Source: an uncultured Eubacteriales bacterium
Lineage (GTDB): Bacteria; Bacillota; Clostridia; Oscillospirales; Oscillospiraceae
Direction of reading: 5' to 3'
NCBI GenBank assembly: GCA_900554855.1
Contig: USIZ01000010.1
Location: 1-13,891 of the forward strand
Length of the DNA: 13,891 nucleotides
Both the position numbers and the translations under genes were made by a program. The notes under the pieces were generated by a model. The model was given only the letters and a program-made list of their open reading frames with translations. It did no database searches and was not told the DNA's origin. Position 1 is the stretch's first letter. Every line of letters starts with the position of its first letter. Shown here in pieces: positions 1-6,163 of the stretch.

Positions 1-271
1 CGAACTTATCCACATCCCGGCCGGACTGGGCGCCAAAATGCCGGATGGTCTCCGGCGTGACGGACTGGTCCAGCACCGTCAGGCAGAACACGCCGCCCTC
101 CTTCAGCACTTCACAGGTGAGGTTCCCGTTCAGCACGGAAAACGCCACCCGCACCGGGCTGCTCGCCACCTGAATGCAGGTGTTGGTGATGCAGCCGTTC
201 ACCCGGTCCCCGGCCTTGGCCGAGAGCAGAAACACACCATAGCTCAGATCATACAGCGCCTTGCGATCCAT
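1..271 (-). CDS. Flavin reductase-domain protein, N-terminal part (3' end outside window)
   Basis: Ninety codons are visible, read from the ATG at 271 to the window edge. The N-terminus (MDRKALYDLSYGVFLLSA, then a GCITNT segment and a VASSPVRVAFSV segment) is the FMN-binding split-barrel fold of the flavin reductase family. The form is that seen in clostridial flavoproteins, which are often fused to a rubredoxin domain (high-molecular-weight rubredoxin, Hrb). Such proteins pass electrons from NAD(P)H to FMN and on to partners such as flavodiiron oxygen reductases. Whether a rubredoxin domain follows cannot be seen here. The start is supported by an AAGGGG ribosome binding site about 8 nt upstream. 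A good promoter and a long palindrome lie immediately upstream, so expression is probably controlled, perhaps by oxygen or metal. Family assignment is fairly secure; the exact function is inferred. Confidence 0.75.
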   Translation of the reverse strand, partial: MDRKALYDLSYGVFLLSAKAGDRVNGCITNTCIQVASSPVRVAFSVLNGNLTCEVLKEGGVFCLTVLDQSVTPETIRHFGAQSGRDVDKF

Positions 272-283
272 AAAAATACCCCT

Positions 284-316
284 TTCTATAATTAAGAATT
301 ATTCTTAATTATAGAA
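284..316. promoter_or_regulatory. Perfect 33-bp palindrome, probable operator
   Basis: Two 16-bp arms (left arm TTCTATAATTAAGAAT) surround a single T at 300, and every pair matches. The palindrome covers the -10 region and transcription start of the flavin reductase promoter and ends at the edge of its ribosome binding site. That is the classic position for a repressor operator. The core (TAAGAAT-T-ATTCTTA) has the 7-1-7 layout of Fur/PerR boxes and matches 5 of 7 bases per half-site of either consensus. The regulator is an inference. In RNA the same sequence could form an AU-rich hairpin next to the ribosome binding site. Confidence 0.6.
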
Positions 317-341
317 TAATCTCTTTCTCCGCATTCGTCAA
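308..341 (-). promoter_or_regulatory. Sigma-A-type promoter of the flavin reductase gene
   Basis: On the minus strand, TTGACG (341-336) is followed after 17 nt by TATTCT (318-313). A perfect TATAAT sits at 313-308, but its spacing to the -35 box is too long (22 nt), so TATTCT is the better -10. The start of transcription would fall near 306, inside the palindrome. Confidence 0.6.
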
Positions 342-362
342 GGCAAATTTTCCTTTTTGACG

Positions 363-398
363 GACAAAGGCGTCCACCCTGACGGATGGACGCCTGTC
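363..398 (-). terminator. Hairpin terminator after the phosphoribosyltransferase gene
   Basis: Stem AGGCGTCCA (368-376) pairs with TGGACGCCT (387-395) around a 10-nt loop, about 26 nt past the stop codon on the minus strand. The outer GAC/GTC can also pair across a two-base bulge. The T-tract after the stem is short (TTTGTCC), so termination may be partial. Confidence 0.5.
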
Positions 399-420
399 TA
401 ACATTATTATTATATGTATC

Positions 421-975
421 TCAGTCCAGCGGCTCGCCCTTGCTGTTGAACAGGGGCAGCTTCTCCAGGAAGATGATGTCGTCCCGCTTGGCGGCGTCGC
501 CCTCGGCCAGCACGGCCATGCGGCCGACGATATTGCCGCCGGCCTCCTCGACCAGCTTCTCCATGGCGGCCAGACTCTCGCCGGTGGAGATCACGTCGTC
601 CAGAATGACCACCCGCTTGCCCTGCATCTTCCGGGCGTCGCCGGCATCCATGAACAGCTCCTGGGTGCCCTTGGTGGTGATGGACTCATACTTCACGGAG
701 AACACGCCGTCCATGTAGGCCTTGGCGGCCTTGCGGGCCAGCAGATACTCGTTGCGGCCGTTCTGGCGGGCCACCTCGTGGATCAGCGGAATGGCCTTGG
801 CCTCCGGGGCAATGATATAGTCGTATTCGGGCATCACCTTGAGGAGTTCCCGGGCGCAGGCCACGGTGAGCTCCACGTCGCCGAACACCACAAAGCCCGC
901 GATCATCAGGTCATCGCTGATGCTGCTCAGCTTCAGCTGCCGGGTCAGCCCGGCCACCTTGAGTTCATATGTCAT
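421..975 (-). CDS. Adenine phosphoribosyltransferase-like protein
   Basis: A 184-residue type I phosphoribosyltransferase. The PRPP-binding motif VVILDDVISTGES (residues about 122-134) is intact, and the central region has the IIAPEAKAIPL segment (54-64) seen in Apt-like enzymes, where it lies near the base/PRPP pocket. The family transfers ribose-5-phosphate from PRPP to a purine base in salvage. It lacks the usual short-Apt N-terminus (PDFPKEGI-type) and belongs to the clostridial Apt-like branch, so adenine as substrate is likely but not proven. The ATG at 975 is preferred, with GGAG about 9 nt upstream. A TTG at 990 would add five residues but has a poor ribosome binding site. It is monocistronic here, with its own promoter and terminator. 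A nucleoside-type importer lies divergently next to it, which fits a salvage role. Confidence 0.8.
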   Translation of the reverse strand: MTYELKVAGLTRQLKLSSISDDLMIAGFVVFGDVELTVACARELLKVMPEYDYIIAPEAKAIPLIHEVARQNGRNEYLLARKAAKAYMDGVFSVKYESITTKGTQELFMDAGDARKMQGKRVVILDDVISTGESLAAMEKLVEEAGGNIVGRMAVLAEGDAAKRDDIIFLEKLPLFNSKGEPLD

Positions 976-1041
976 TCTGAATCGCTCCAATCCAATTCAT
1001 TTACAGCCCGCAGGCAGAGATAATAAATCGACACAATATCT

Positions 1042-1069
1042 ATTTTAGAAGGTTTTGCGGAAATGTCAA
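1042..1069 (-). promoter_or_regulatory. Sigma-A-type promoter of the phosphoribosyltransferase gene
   Basis: On the minus strand, TTGACA (1069-1064, a perfect -35) is followed after 16 nt by TAAAAT (1047-1042, 5 of 6 to the -10 consensus). The untranslated leader would be about 60 nt. I see no purine riboswitch in it. Confidence 0.65.
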
Positions 1070-1119
1070 TATGCAGGGCAAGAATAGGCAGGTGACGAAA
1101 TGCAGAAAGCAAACCTTAA

Positions 1120-1149
1120 TATAGGGCGGGTGCTTGCCCCCGCCCTACA
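1120..1149. repeat. Solo terminal repeat related to the 172-bp element
   Basis: This 30-bp near-palindrome (GGGCGGGTGCTTGCCCCCGCCC core, with TATA- and -TACA edges) matches the outer 25 bp of the 172-bp elements at 3193 and 7251. The element interior is absent, and the two ends seem fused. It may be an internal-deletion remnant. Confidence 0.6.
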
Positions 1150-1447
1150 CCAGGCCCGCAAGCCGACAGCGCCACACCAGAGGCTCTCTCCCCCCGAAGG
1201 GAAGCCTTTGGGTTGTGCCACACTCCCCACAGCTCGCAGTCTCCCGCCGCGTTCCTTGCAGGCGCGGGCGGCCGTTTTGGACATAGTGTGTAATTAACCC
1301 GATATTTTATTTTGTTTTTTGTGGACTTTAATCGAAACTGGCAATTGTAAAATGACTGCAATTCCTGTAAAATTTGAAGTAGTCCGGCGTCCGTCTGCCG
1401 GAAGGACATCTGAAAAGAAATCCGAAACAAATGGAGGAAAAAATCAA
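1150..1447. other. Gene-free leader region with GC-rich hairpins upstream of the binding-protein gene
   Basis: There is no convincing gene here. At 1173-1185 and 1203-1217 an imperfect inverted repeat (CACACCAGAGGCT against AGCCTTTGGGTTGTG) encloses a C-rich loop. A second GC-rich hairpin lies around 1243-1271, and a T-rich stretch covers 1301-1320. A small hairpin (TCCGGC 1383-1388, GCCGGA 1397-1402) sits in the probable leader of the binding-protein gene. No recognised riboswitch consensus is present. I could not find a convincing promoter for the downstream gene. The best candidate, TTGGAC (1277-1282) with GATATT (1301-1306) at 18-nt spacing, is weak. Confidence 0.4.
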
Positions 1448-2734
1448 ATGAAGAAACTGCTTGCACTCGCACTGGCACTGGTCATGTGCCTGGCGCTGGC
1501 CGCCTGCGGCACTTCCGCCGCTCCCGCTGCCAGCTCCGGTTCCGCCGCTCCTGCCGGCTCCGCCGCCGACGCCAAGGACGACAAGACCGCTGCCAGCAAG
1601 GATGACGTCAAGATCGGCTGCATCCTGATCGGCGATGAGAACGAGGGTTACTCCTACGCTCACATCAAAGGCATCGAGGAGGCCGTCGAGGCCACCGGCC
1701 TGTCCATGGACAACGTCATCATGAAGTATTCCGTGCCCGAGAACAGCGCCTGCTATGACGCCGCCATCGACCTGGTGGAGCAGGGCTGCTCCCTGGTCAT
1801 CTCCAACTCCTACAGCCACCAGTCCTACATGCAGCAGGCCGCTCAGGAGTGCCCTGACGTGACCTTCGTCGCCTGCACCGGCGACACCGCCAACCAGTCC
1901 GGCCTGTCCAACTTCAAGAACGCCTTCACCGGCATCTATCAGGCCCGTTACGTCTCCGGCGTTGTGGCCGGCATGAAGATCGCCGAGCTGGTGAACGACG
2001 GCAAGCTGACCGACAAGAACTACTCCGACGGCAAGGTCAAGGTCGGCTATGTCGGCGCTTACCCCTACGCCGAGGTGGTCAGCGGCTACACCGCTTTCTT
2101 CCTGGGCATCCAGAGCGTCTATCCCGACGTGACCATGGAGGTCCAGTACACCAACTCCTGGTTCGACATCACCGCTGAGGGCACCGCCGCCGAGAGCCTG
2201 ATGGCTGACGGCTGCGTCATCATCGGCCAGCACGCCGACTCCACCGGCGCCCCCGCCGCTGTGCAGGCCGCTCAGGACGCCGGCACCGTTGCCTACTCCG
2301 TGGGCTACAACATCGACATGCTGAGCGTGGCTCCCACCGCCGCTCTGACCAGCGCCACCAACGACTGGGGTGCTTACTACACCTATGCGTTCAACTGCCT
2401 GCTCTCCGGCGAGGAGATCGCCACCGACTGGTGCAAGGGCTATGACGACAACGCCGTCGGCATCACCGAGCTGGGCGAGAGCTGCGCCGAGGGTACCGCT
2501 GACAAGGTCGCCGAGGTCGAGGCCGCTCTGAAGGACGGCTCCCTGCAGGTGTTCGACTGCTCCAAGTTCACCGTGAACGGCGAGCATCCCACCTCCATCA
2601 TGATCGACATGGACGGCGACTTCGAGGGCGACACCGAGGGTGTCAAGGACGGCGTGTTCCAGGAGTCCACGCTGCGTTCCGCACCCGGCTTCACCGCCCG
2701 CATCGACGGCATCACCGAGCTGAACGCCAACTGA
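1448..2734 (+). CDS. BMP-family (PnrA/TmpC-like) nucleoside-binding lipoprotein of an ABC importer
   Basis: A 428-residue precursor with a lipoprotein signal peptide: MKK, a leucine/alanine-rich core, then the lipobox LAAC with the lipidated Cys at residue 20. A low-complexity Ala/Ser/Gly linker (about 21-53) tethers a BMP domain that begins near residue 56 (VKIGCILIGDENEGYSYAHIKGIEEA) and continues through VISNSYSH, the ITGIYQARY-like segment and GYVGAYPYAEVVSGYTAF. Known members bind purine or other nucleosides at the cell surface and deliver them to the ABC permease. Ligand identity cannot be read from sequence. The start is set by GGAGG at 1433-1437, 10 nt before the ATG; an upstream in-frame extension to 1319 lacks a signal peptide at its N-terminus and is unlikely. 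A strong terminator follows, so the gene is mostly transcribed alone. That fits the need for excess binding protein over membrane components. Confidence 0.9.
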   Translation: MKKLLALALALVMCLALAACGTSAAPAASSGSAAPAGSAADAKDDKTAASKDDVKIGCILIGDENEGYSYAHIKGIEEAVEATGLSMDNVIMKYSVPENSACYDAAIDLVEQGCSLVISNSYSHQSYMQQAAQECPDVTFVACTGDTANQSGLSNFKNAFTGIYQARYVSGVVAGMKIAELVNDGKLTDKNYSDGKVKVGYVGAYPYAEVVSGYTAFFLGIQSVYPDVTMEVQYTNSWFDITAEGTAAESLMADGCVIIGQHADSTGAPAAVQAAQDAGTVAYSVGYNIDMLSVAPTAALTSATNDWGAYYTYAFNCLLSGEEIATDWCKGYDDNAVGITELGESCAEGTADKVAEVEAALKDGSLQVFDCSKFTVNGEHPTSIMIDMDGDFEGDTEGVKDGVFQESTLRSAPGFTARIDGITELNAN

Positions 2735-2754
2735 TCTCTCTGAGACAATTTGAG

Positions 2755-2796
2755 AAGGGAAGCCGTATTTTAAATGCGGCTTCCCTTCCGTTTCTT
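2755..2796 (+). terminator. Rho-independent terminator of the binding-protein gene
   Basis: AAGGGAAGCCG (2755-2765) pairs with CGGCTTCCCTT (2777-2787), the upper stem is extended by A/T pairs, and the sequence CCGTTTCTTTTTC follows. It lies 20 nt after the stop codon. Confidence 0.85.
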
Positions 2797-2843
2797 TTTC
2801 GACAATAAGATCAGAAAATGACGCAAAAGTCAAAAGAATGCAC

Positions 2844-2872
2844 TTTTCAGCCTTTGCGTTCTGCGGTATAAT
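2844..2872 (+). promoter_or_regulatory. Promoter of the candidate small RNA
   Basis: A perfect TATAAT (2867-2872) lies 17 nt downstream of TTTTCA (2844-2849, 4 of 6 to consensus). The -35 box is flanked by an inverted repeat, ACGCAAA (2821-2827) with TTTGCGT (2853-2859), which could be an operator. No open reading frame of note follows. Confidence 0.5.
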
Positions 2873-2878
2873 AATATA

Positions 2879-2998
2879 TTGTGGAAAACATGGGGAATGC
2901 AGACTGAGCAGCGAAGCATCAGCCGGTGTTCCCGATGGGTTTGACACGAGGAGCTCTGAACATTCTCCCGCTTTGCCGCACTGAGCGGGCTTCTTTCC
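2879..2998 (+). ncRNA. Candidate structured small RNA or orphan leader RNA, class not recognised
   Basis: Transcription predicted from the TATAAT at 2867 would start near 2879 and run to a hairpin, CCCGCT (2967-2972) with AGCGGG (2984-2989), followed by CTTCTTTCCC. Inside, two more hairpins can form: CTGAGC/GC-A-TCAG with loop AGCGAA at about 2905-2923, and GTGTT/GACAC around a CCC-GAT-GGG tip at about 2926-2946. GGGGAATG (2892-2899) can close them by pairing with CATTCTCCC (2961-2969). That last segment shares CCC with the terminator stem, so closing the junction and forming the terminator exclude each other, as in transcription-control leaders. I do not recognise 6S, SRP, tmRNA, T-box or any riboswitch consensus. 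The nearest downstream gene is 500 bp away, so a free small RNA seems more likely than a riboswitch. Confidence 0.4.
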
Positions 2999-3003
2999 CG
3001 TTC

Positions 3004-3053
3004 TGTCGCCCTGAGGCCACAGGCCTCCCCTGTCATTGAGGCCGCAGCCCCCC
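3004..3053 (+). repeat. Two degenerate partial copies of the 111-bp repeat end
   Basis: TGTCGCCCTGAGGCCACAGG (from 3004) and TGTCATT-GAGGCCGCAG (from 3031) are decayed copies of the left end of the repeat starting at 3054. They lie in the same orientation, 27 and 23 bp apart. They look like stacked or serially truncated insertions. Confidence 0.55.
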
Positions 3054-3164
3054 TGTCATTCTGAGGCCGCAGGCCGAAGAATCTTACAGCGCCAATGTCC
3101 GGCGATCCGCATGGCAGTTGCAGCAGCGGGTGTTTTAAGATCCTTCGCTCCGCTCAGGATGACA
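3054..3164 (+). repeat. 111-bp interspersed repeat with imperfect terminal inverted repeats (upstream copy)
   Basis: It begins TGTCATTCTGAGGCCGCAGG and ends GCTCAGGATGACA; the two ends are imperfect inverted repeats of about 30 bp (TGTCATYCTGAG...GAAGRATCTT). A copy of exactly the same length lies at 7473-7583 in opposite orientation. The first 37 bp are identical and the last 36 bp differ at only three positions, while the central 38 bp are largely unrelated. Repeats of this general type are known between genes in many Firmicutes. No target-site duplication is clear. Confidence 0.75.
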
Positions 3165-3192
3165 GTAAAAGCGCAAATCTTTCAGGGCTAAA

Positions 3193-3364
3193 TGTAGGGC
3201 GGGTGCTTGCCCCCGCCATTCCATGCTGGCAAAGTTATAAATGTTATTGTAAAAGGTGTGCCGATTTGTCCGAGTGGGCACAGATCACGCTTGCAGCTTA
3301 CCTGCAAGCTGCCCTGTTGCGGGAATTGGGGCCGTCCGCGGCGGGGGCAAGCACCCGCCCTACA
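3193..3364 (+). mobile_element. 172-bp MITE-like element, upstream copy
   Basis: The ends are near-perfect inverted repeats of about 26 bp (TGTAGGGCGGGTGCTTGCCC inward from each side), and the direct repeat CTAAA flanks both sides (3188-3192 and 3365-3369), as expected of a 5-bp target duplication. There is no coding capacity. Inside is a strong hairpin, GCTTGCAG (3289-3296) with CTGCAAGC (3302-3309). By hand alignment it matches the reverse complement of 7251-7422 over all 172 bp with 13 mismatches and no gap (about 92%). It is non-autonomous: no transposase is in the window. Confidence 0.8.
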
Positions 3365-3501
3365 CTAAACCGGCAGGCCATCCGCGTTTCAATGGAAAAC
3401 CACACCAGGTATGGCACAGACACTCAGACAACGGCTCCATCCTCGCACCTAAAACAAAATTTCCCCAACCCAAAAGGATCACATAGACCAGAGAAGAAAG
3501 G

Positions 3502-5058
3502 ATGATTGGATTGGCTCAGACACCTCTTGTCCAGATGAAGGGCGTTTCCAAGACCTTCGGCCAGACCAGGGCCAACTACAAGGTGGATCTGGAGGTATAT
3601 CCCGGCGAGATCCTGTCGCTGCTGGGCGAAAACGGCAGCGGCAAGACCACACTGATGAATATGCTCTCCGGCATCTACTTCCCGGACGAGGGCCAGATCT
3701 TTGTAAACGGCAAGGAGGTCCGCATCGCCTCGCCCAAGGACGCCATCGACCTGCACATCGGCATGATCCATCAGCACTTCAAACTGGTGGACGTGTTCAC
3801 CGCGGCGGAGAACATCGCCCTCGGCCTGGAAGAGGGCGGCATGGTGCTCAACCGCAAGGCCGTGGCCGCCAAAGTGCGGGAGATCTGCGACAAGTACGGC
3901 TTCGTCGTGGATCCCGACCAGAAGGTCTACAACATGTCCGTCTCCCAGAAGCAGACCCTTGAGATCGTCAAGGTGCTCTACCGGGGCGCGGATGTGCTCA
4001 TTCTGGACGAGCCCACCGCCGTGCTCACCCCCCAGGAGACCGACAAGCTCTTCGCCGTGCTGCGCAACATGAAGGCCGACGGCAAGAGCGTCATCATCAT
4101 CACCCACAAGCTCCACGAGGTCATGAGCGTGTCCGACCGGGTGGCCGTGCTGCGCAAGGGCGAGTATATCGGCTCGGTCAACACCGATGACACCAACCCC
4201 CAGGAACTCACCAACATGATGGTGGGTCATCAGGTCAGCCTGAACATCGACCGCCCCGCCCCGAAGGATCCCAAGCCCCGCCTGACGGTCAGCCACCTGT
4301 CCGTCAGGGATCCCGCCGGCGTGCAGGTGCTGAAGGACGTCAGCTTCACCGTCAACTCCGGCGAGGTGCTGGGCATTGCAGGTATCTCCGGCTGCGGCCA
4401 GAAGGAGCTGCTGGAGGCCATCGCCGGCCTTCAGAGCGCCGAGATCGGCAGCAGCGTGCAGTATCTGGAGGACGACGGCTCCGCCGACGAGCTGCTGGGT
4501 CTGTCCCCCCGGAAGATCCGGGAGAAGGGCGTGGCGCTGTCCTTCGTGCCGGAGGACCGGCTCGGCATGGGTCTGGTGGGCGGCATGAATCTGCCCGCCA
4601 ACATGCTGCTGCGCTCCTATAACGAGGGGCGCGGCCCCTTCGTCAACCGCAAGAGCTCGCTGAAGCTGGCGCAGGAAGTCGTGGACCAGCTGGGCGTCGT
4701 CACCCCGGACGTGTTCACCTCCGTGCGCAAGCTCTCCGGCGGCAACGTGCAGAAAATCCTGGTGGGCCGCGAGATCGCCGCCGCCCCCAGCGTGCTGATG
4801 ACCGCCTACGCCGTGCGCGGACTGGACATCAACACCAGCTACGCCATCTATGACCTTATCAACCAGCAGAAGGAAAAAGGCTGCGCCGTCATCTTCGTCG
4901 GCGAGGATCTGGACGTGCTGCTGGAGCTGTGCGACCGCATTCTGGTGCTGTGTTCCGGTCAGGTGAACGGCATTCTGGATGGCCCCGGCGCAACGAAAGA
5001 GCAGGTCGGCCTGCTCATGACCAATCTTCAGGAGAAGGGAGGGGCTGACAATGGCTAA
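3502..5058 (+). CDS. ABC importer ATPase, two nucleotide-binding domains (NupB/YufO-like)
   Basis: A 518-residue cytoplasmic ATPase that powers uptake for the BMP-type binding protein. The first domain has Walker A GENGSGKT (42-49), Q-loop Gln91, a non-canonical signature MSVSQKQ (145-151), Walker B VLILDE (165-170) and switch His202. The second domain has a degenerate Walker A GISGCGQ (294-300), canonical signature LSGGNVQK (411-418) and an altered Walker B region MTAYAVRGLD, so only one composite site is likely to hydrolyse ATP well, as is common in this carbohydrate/nucleoside uptake class. The ATG at 3502 touches the ribosome binding site (AAGAAAGG ends at 3501). TTG at 3511, spaced 8 nt from AAAGGA, may be the true start and would remove three residues. 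I see no clear promoter in 3365-3501. The gene overlaps the next by 8 bp. Confidence 0.9.
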   Translation: MIGLAQTPLVQMKGVSKTFGQTRANYKVDLEVYPGEILSLLGENGSGKTTLMNMLSGIYFPDEGQIFVNGKEVRIASPKDAIDLHIGMIHQHFKLVDVFTAAENIALGLEEGGMVLNRKAVAAKVREICDKYGFVVDPDQKVYNMSVSQKQTLEIVKVLYRGADVLILDEPTAVLTPQETDKLFAVLRNMKADGKSVIIITHKLHEVMSVSDRVAVLRKGEYIGSVNTDDTNPQELTNMMVGHQVSLNIDRPAPKDPKPRLTVSHLSVRDPAGVQVLKDVSFTVNSGEVLGIAGISGCGQKELLEAIAGLQSAEIGSSVQYLEDDGSADELLGLSPRKIREKGVALSFVPEDRLGMGLVGGMNLPANMLLRSYNEGRGPFVNRKSSLKLAQEVVDQLGVVTPDVFTSVRKLSGGNVQKILVGREIAAAPSVLMTAYAVRGLDINTSYAIYDLINQQKEKGCAVIFVGEDLDVLLELCDRILVLCSGQVNGILDGPGATKEQVGLLMTNLQEKGGADNG

Positions 5059-6163
5059 GACCGGCAGCGTCAAAAGCCCGCTCATCCGCATCGCAAAGCG
5101 CAGCGATATGCCCCGCTGGAAGGGCTGGATCATCCGCCTGATCGCCGTGCTGCTGGCACTGGTGGTGGACGGCCTCATCATTTTCGCCATCGTCAAACTG
5201 AACCCGGTGGCGGTCTACAAGACCATGTTCGCCGGCGCCTTCGGCACCACCCGCCGCAGCTGGGCCTCCATCCGGGAGGCGGTGCTGCTGCTGAGCATCG
5301 GCATCGGCCTCGCCCCGGCGTTCAAGATGAAATTCTGGAATCTGGGCGCGGAGGGGCAGATCCTGCTGGGCGGCATCGCCACCGCAGGCTGCATGATCTG
5401 CTTCGGCGGCAAGATCCCCAACTGGCTGCTCATCCTCGTCATGGCGCTGGCCAGCATCGCGGCGGGCGCCATCTGGGGCCTGATCCCCGCCATCGCCAAG
5501 GCCCGCTGGGACACCAACGAGAGTCTGTTCACCCTGATGCTCAACTATGTGGCCATTCAGCTGACCAGCTACGCCGTGGCCCGCTGGGAAAACCCCTACG
5601 GCTCCAACTCCGTGGGCATCATCAACCAGAACTCCATGGACGGCTGGTTCCCCCGTCTGTTCGGCCAGACTTACGGCCTGAACGTGCTGCTGGCCATCAT
5701 CCTGATGGTGGCCATGTACGCCTACCTCAACTACACCAAGCAGGGCTATGAGATCGCCGTGGCCGGTGAGAGCCAGAACACCGCCCGCTACGCCGGTATC
5801 AACATGACCAAGGTGTATCTGCGCACCATGATCATCTCCGGCGCCATCTGCGGCTTCGCCGGCTTCACCGCCGTGGCCGGCGCCGACCACACCATCTCCA
5901 CCAACACCGCCGGAGGCCGCGGCTTCACCGCCATCATTGTGGCCTGGCTGGCCAAGTTCAACCCCTTTGTCATGGTGCTGATCTCCTTCCTGCTGGCCTT
6001 CCTGGGCAACGGCGCGGGCGAGATCGCCTCCCGCTACAACCTGAATGACTACGCCGCCCAGATGATCGAGGGCGTCATCCTGTTCTTCATTCTGGGCAGT
6101 GAATTTTTCATCAACTACCGCCTCGTGCTCCGGGGCCATGAGAAGGAGGGTGCCAAGGCATGA
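5051..6163 (+). CDS. ABC importer permease, BPD_transp_2 family (NupC/YufP-like)
   Basis: A 370-residue integral membrane protein. A basic N-terminus is followed by a first hydrophobic helix at about 27-49 and about eight or nine more segments. The NLGAEGQILLGG motif (97-108) is typical of the branched-chain amino acid/ribose/nucleoside permease family. The cytoplasmic loop GYEIAVAGESQNTARYAGI (232-250) corresponds to the EAA-like ATPase-coupling loop. It forms half of the membrane channel together with the following permease. The start codon lies inside the end of the ATPase gene (8-bp overlap), with GGAGGGG just upstream, which implies coupled translation. Assignment to the BMP-dependent nucleoside importers comes from the gene set; exact substrate is unknown. 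Confidence 0.9.
   Translation: MAKTGSVKSPLIRIAKRSDMPRWKGWIIRLIAVLLALVVDGLIIFAIVKLNPVAVYKTMFAGAFGTTRRSWASIREAVLLLSIGIGLAPAFKMKFWNLGAEGQILLGGIATAGCMICFGGKIPNWLLILVMALASIAAGAIWGLIPAIAKARWDTNESLFTLMLNYVAIQLTSYAVARWENPYGSNSVGIINQNSMDGWFPRLFGQTYGLNVLLAIILMVAMYAYLNYTKQGYEIAVAGESQNTARYAGINMTKVYLRTMIISGAICGFAGFTAVAGADHTISTNTAGGRGFTAIIVAWLAKFNPFVMVLISFLLAFLGNGAGEIASRYNLNDYAAQMIEGVILFFILGSEFFINYRLVLRGHEKEGAKA

Noticed and set aside
421..975. Xanthine phosphoribosyltransferase (Xpt) or a PyrE/PurR-type protein
   Set aside because: The N-terminus lacks a PurR-like DNA-binding domain and the sequence around the PRPP motif matches the Apt-like clostridial branch better. No guanine riboswitch, usual for xpt, precedes it.
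1319..1447. A purine riboswitch or longer N-terminus before the binding-protein gene
   Set aside because: No purine-riboswitch core is present, only a small 6-bp hairpin. The in-frame extension has no hydrophobic signal and the GGAGG site points to 1448.
2882..2990. 6S RNA, SRP RNA or a known riboswitch class
   Set aside because: The segment is shorter than 6S RNA and lacks the SRP GGAAGGAAGCAGCC-type core and any riboswitch consensus I know, so it is left as an unassigned candidate.
3262..3309. A tRNA-Ser-like stretch (TTGTCCGAGTGG followed by CACGCTTG and a hairpin) inside the 172-bp element
   Set aside because: Only the D-arm-like part resembles a tRNA. There is no T-arm GGTTCGAATCC, no acceptor stem and no proper seven-base anticodon loop. 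A tRNA origin of the element is possible but not supported.
3054..3364. CRISPR-like repeats
   Set aside because: The repeats are two different long elements with inverted ends, not short direct repeats with regular spacers, and no cas genes are present.
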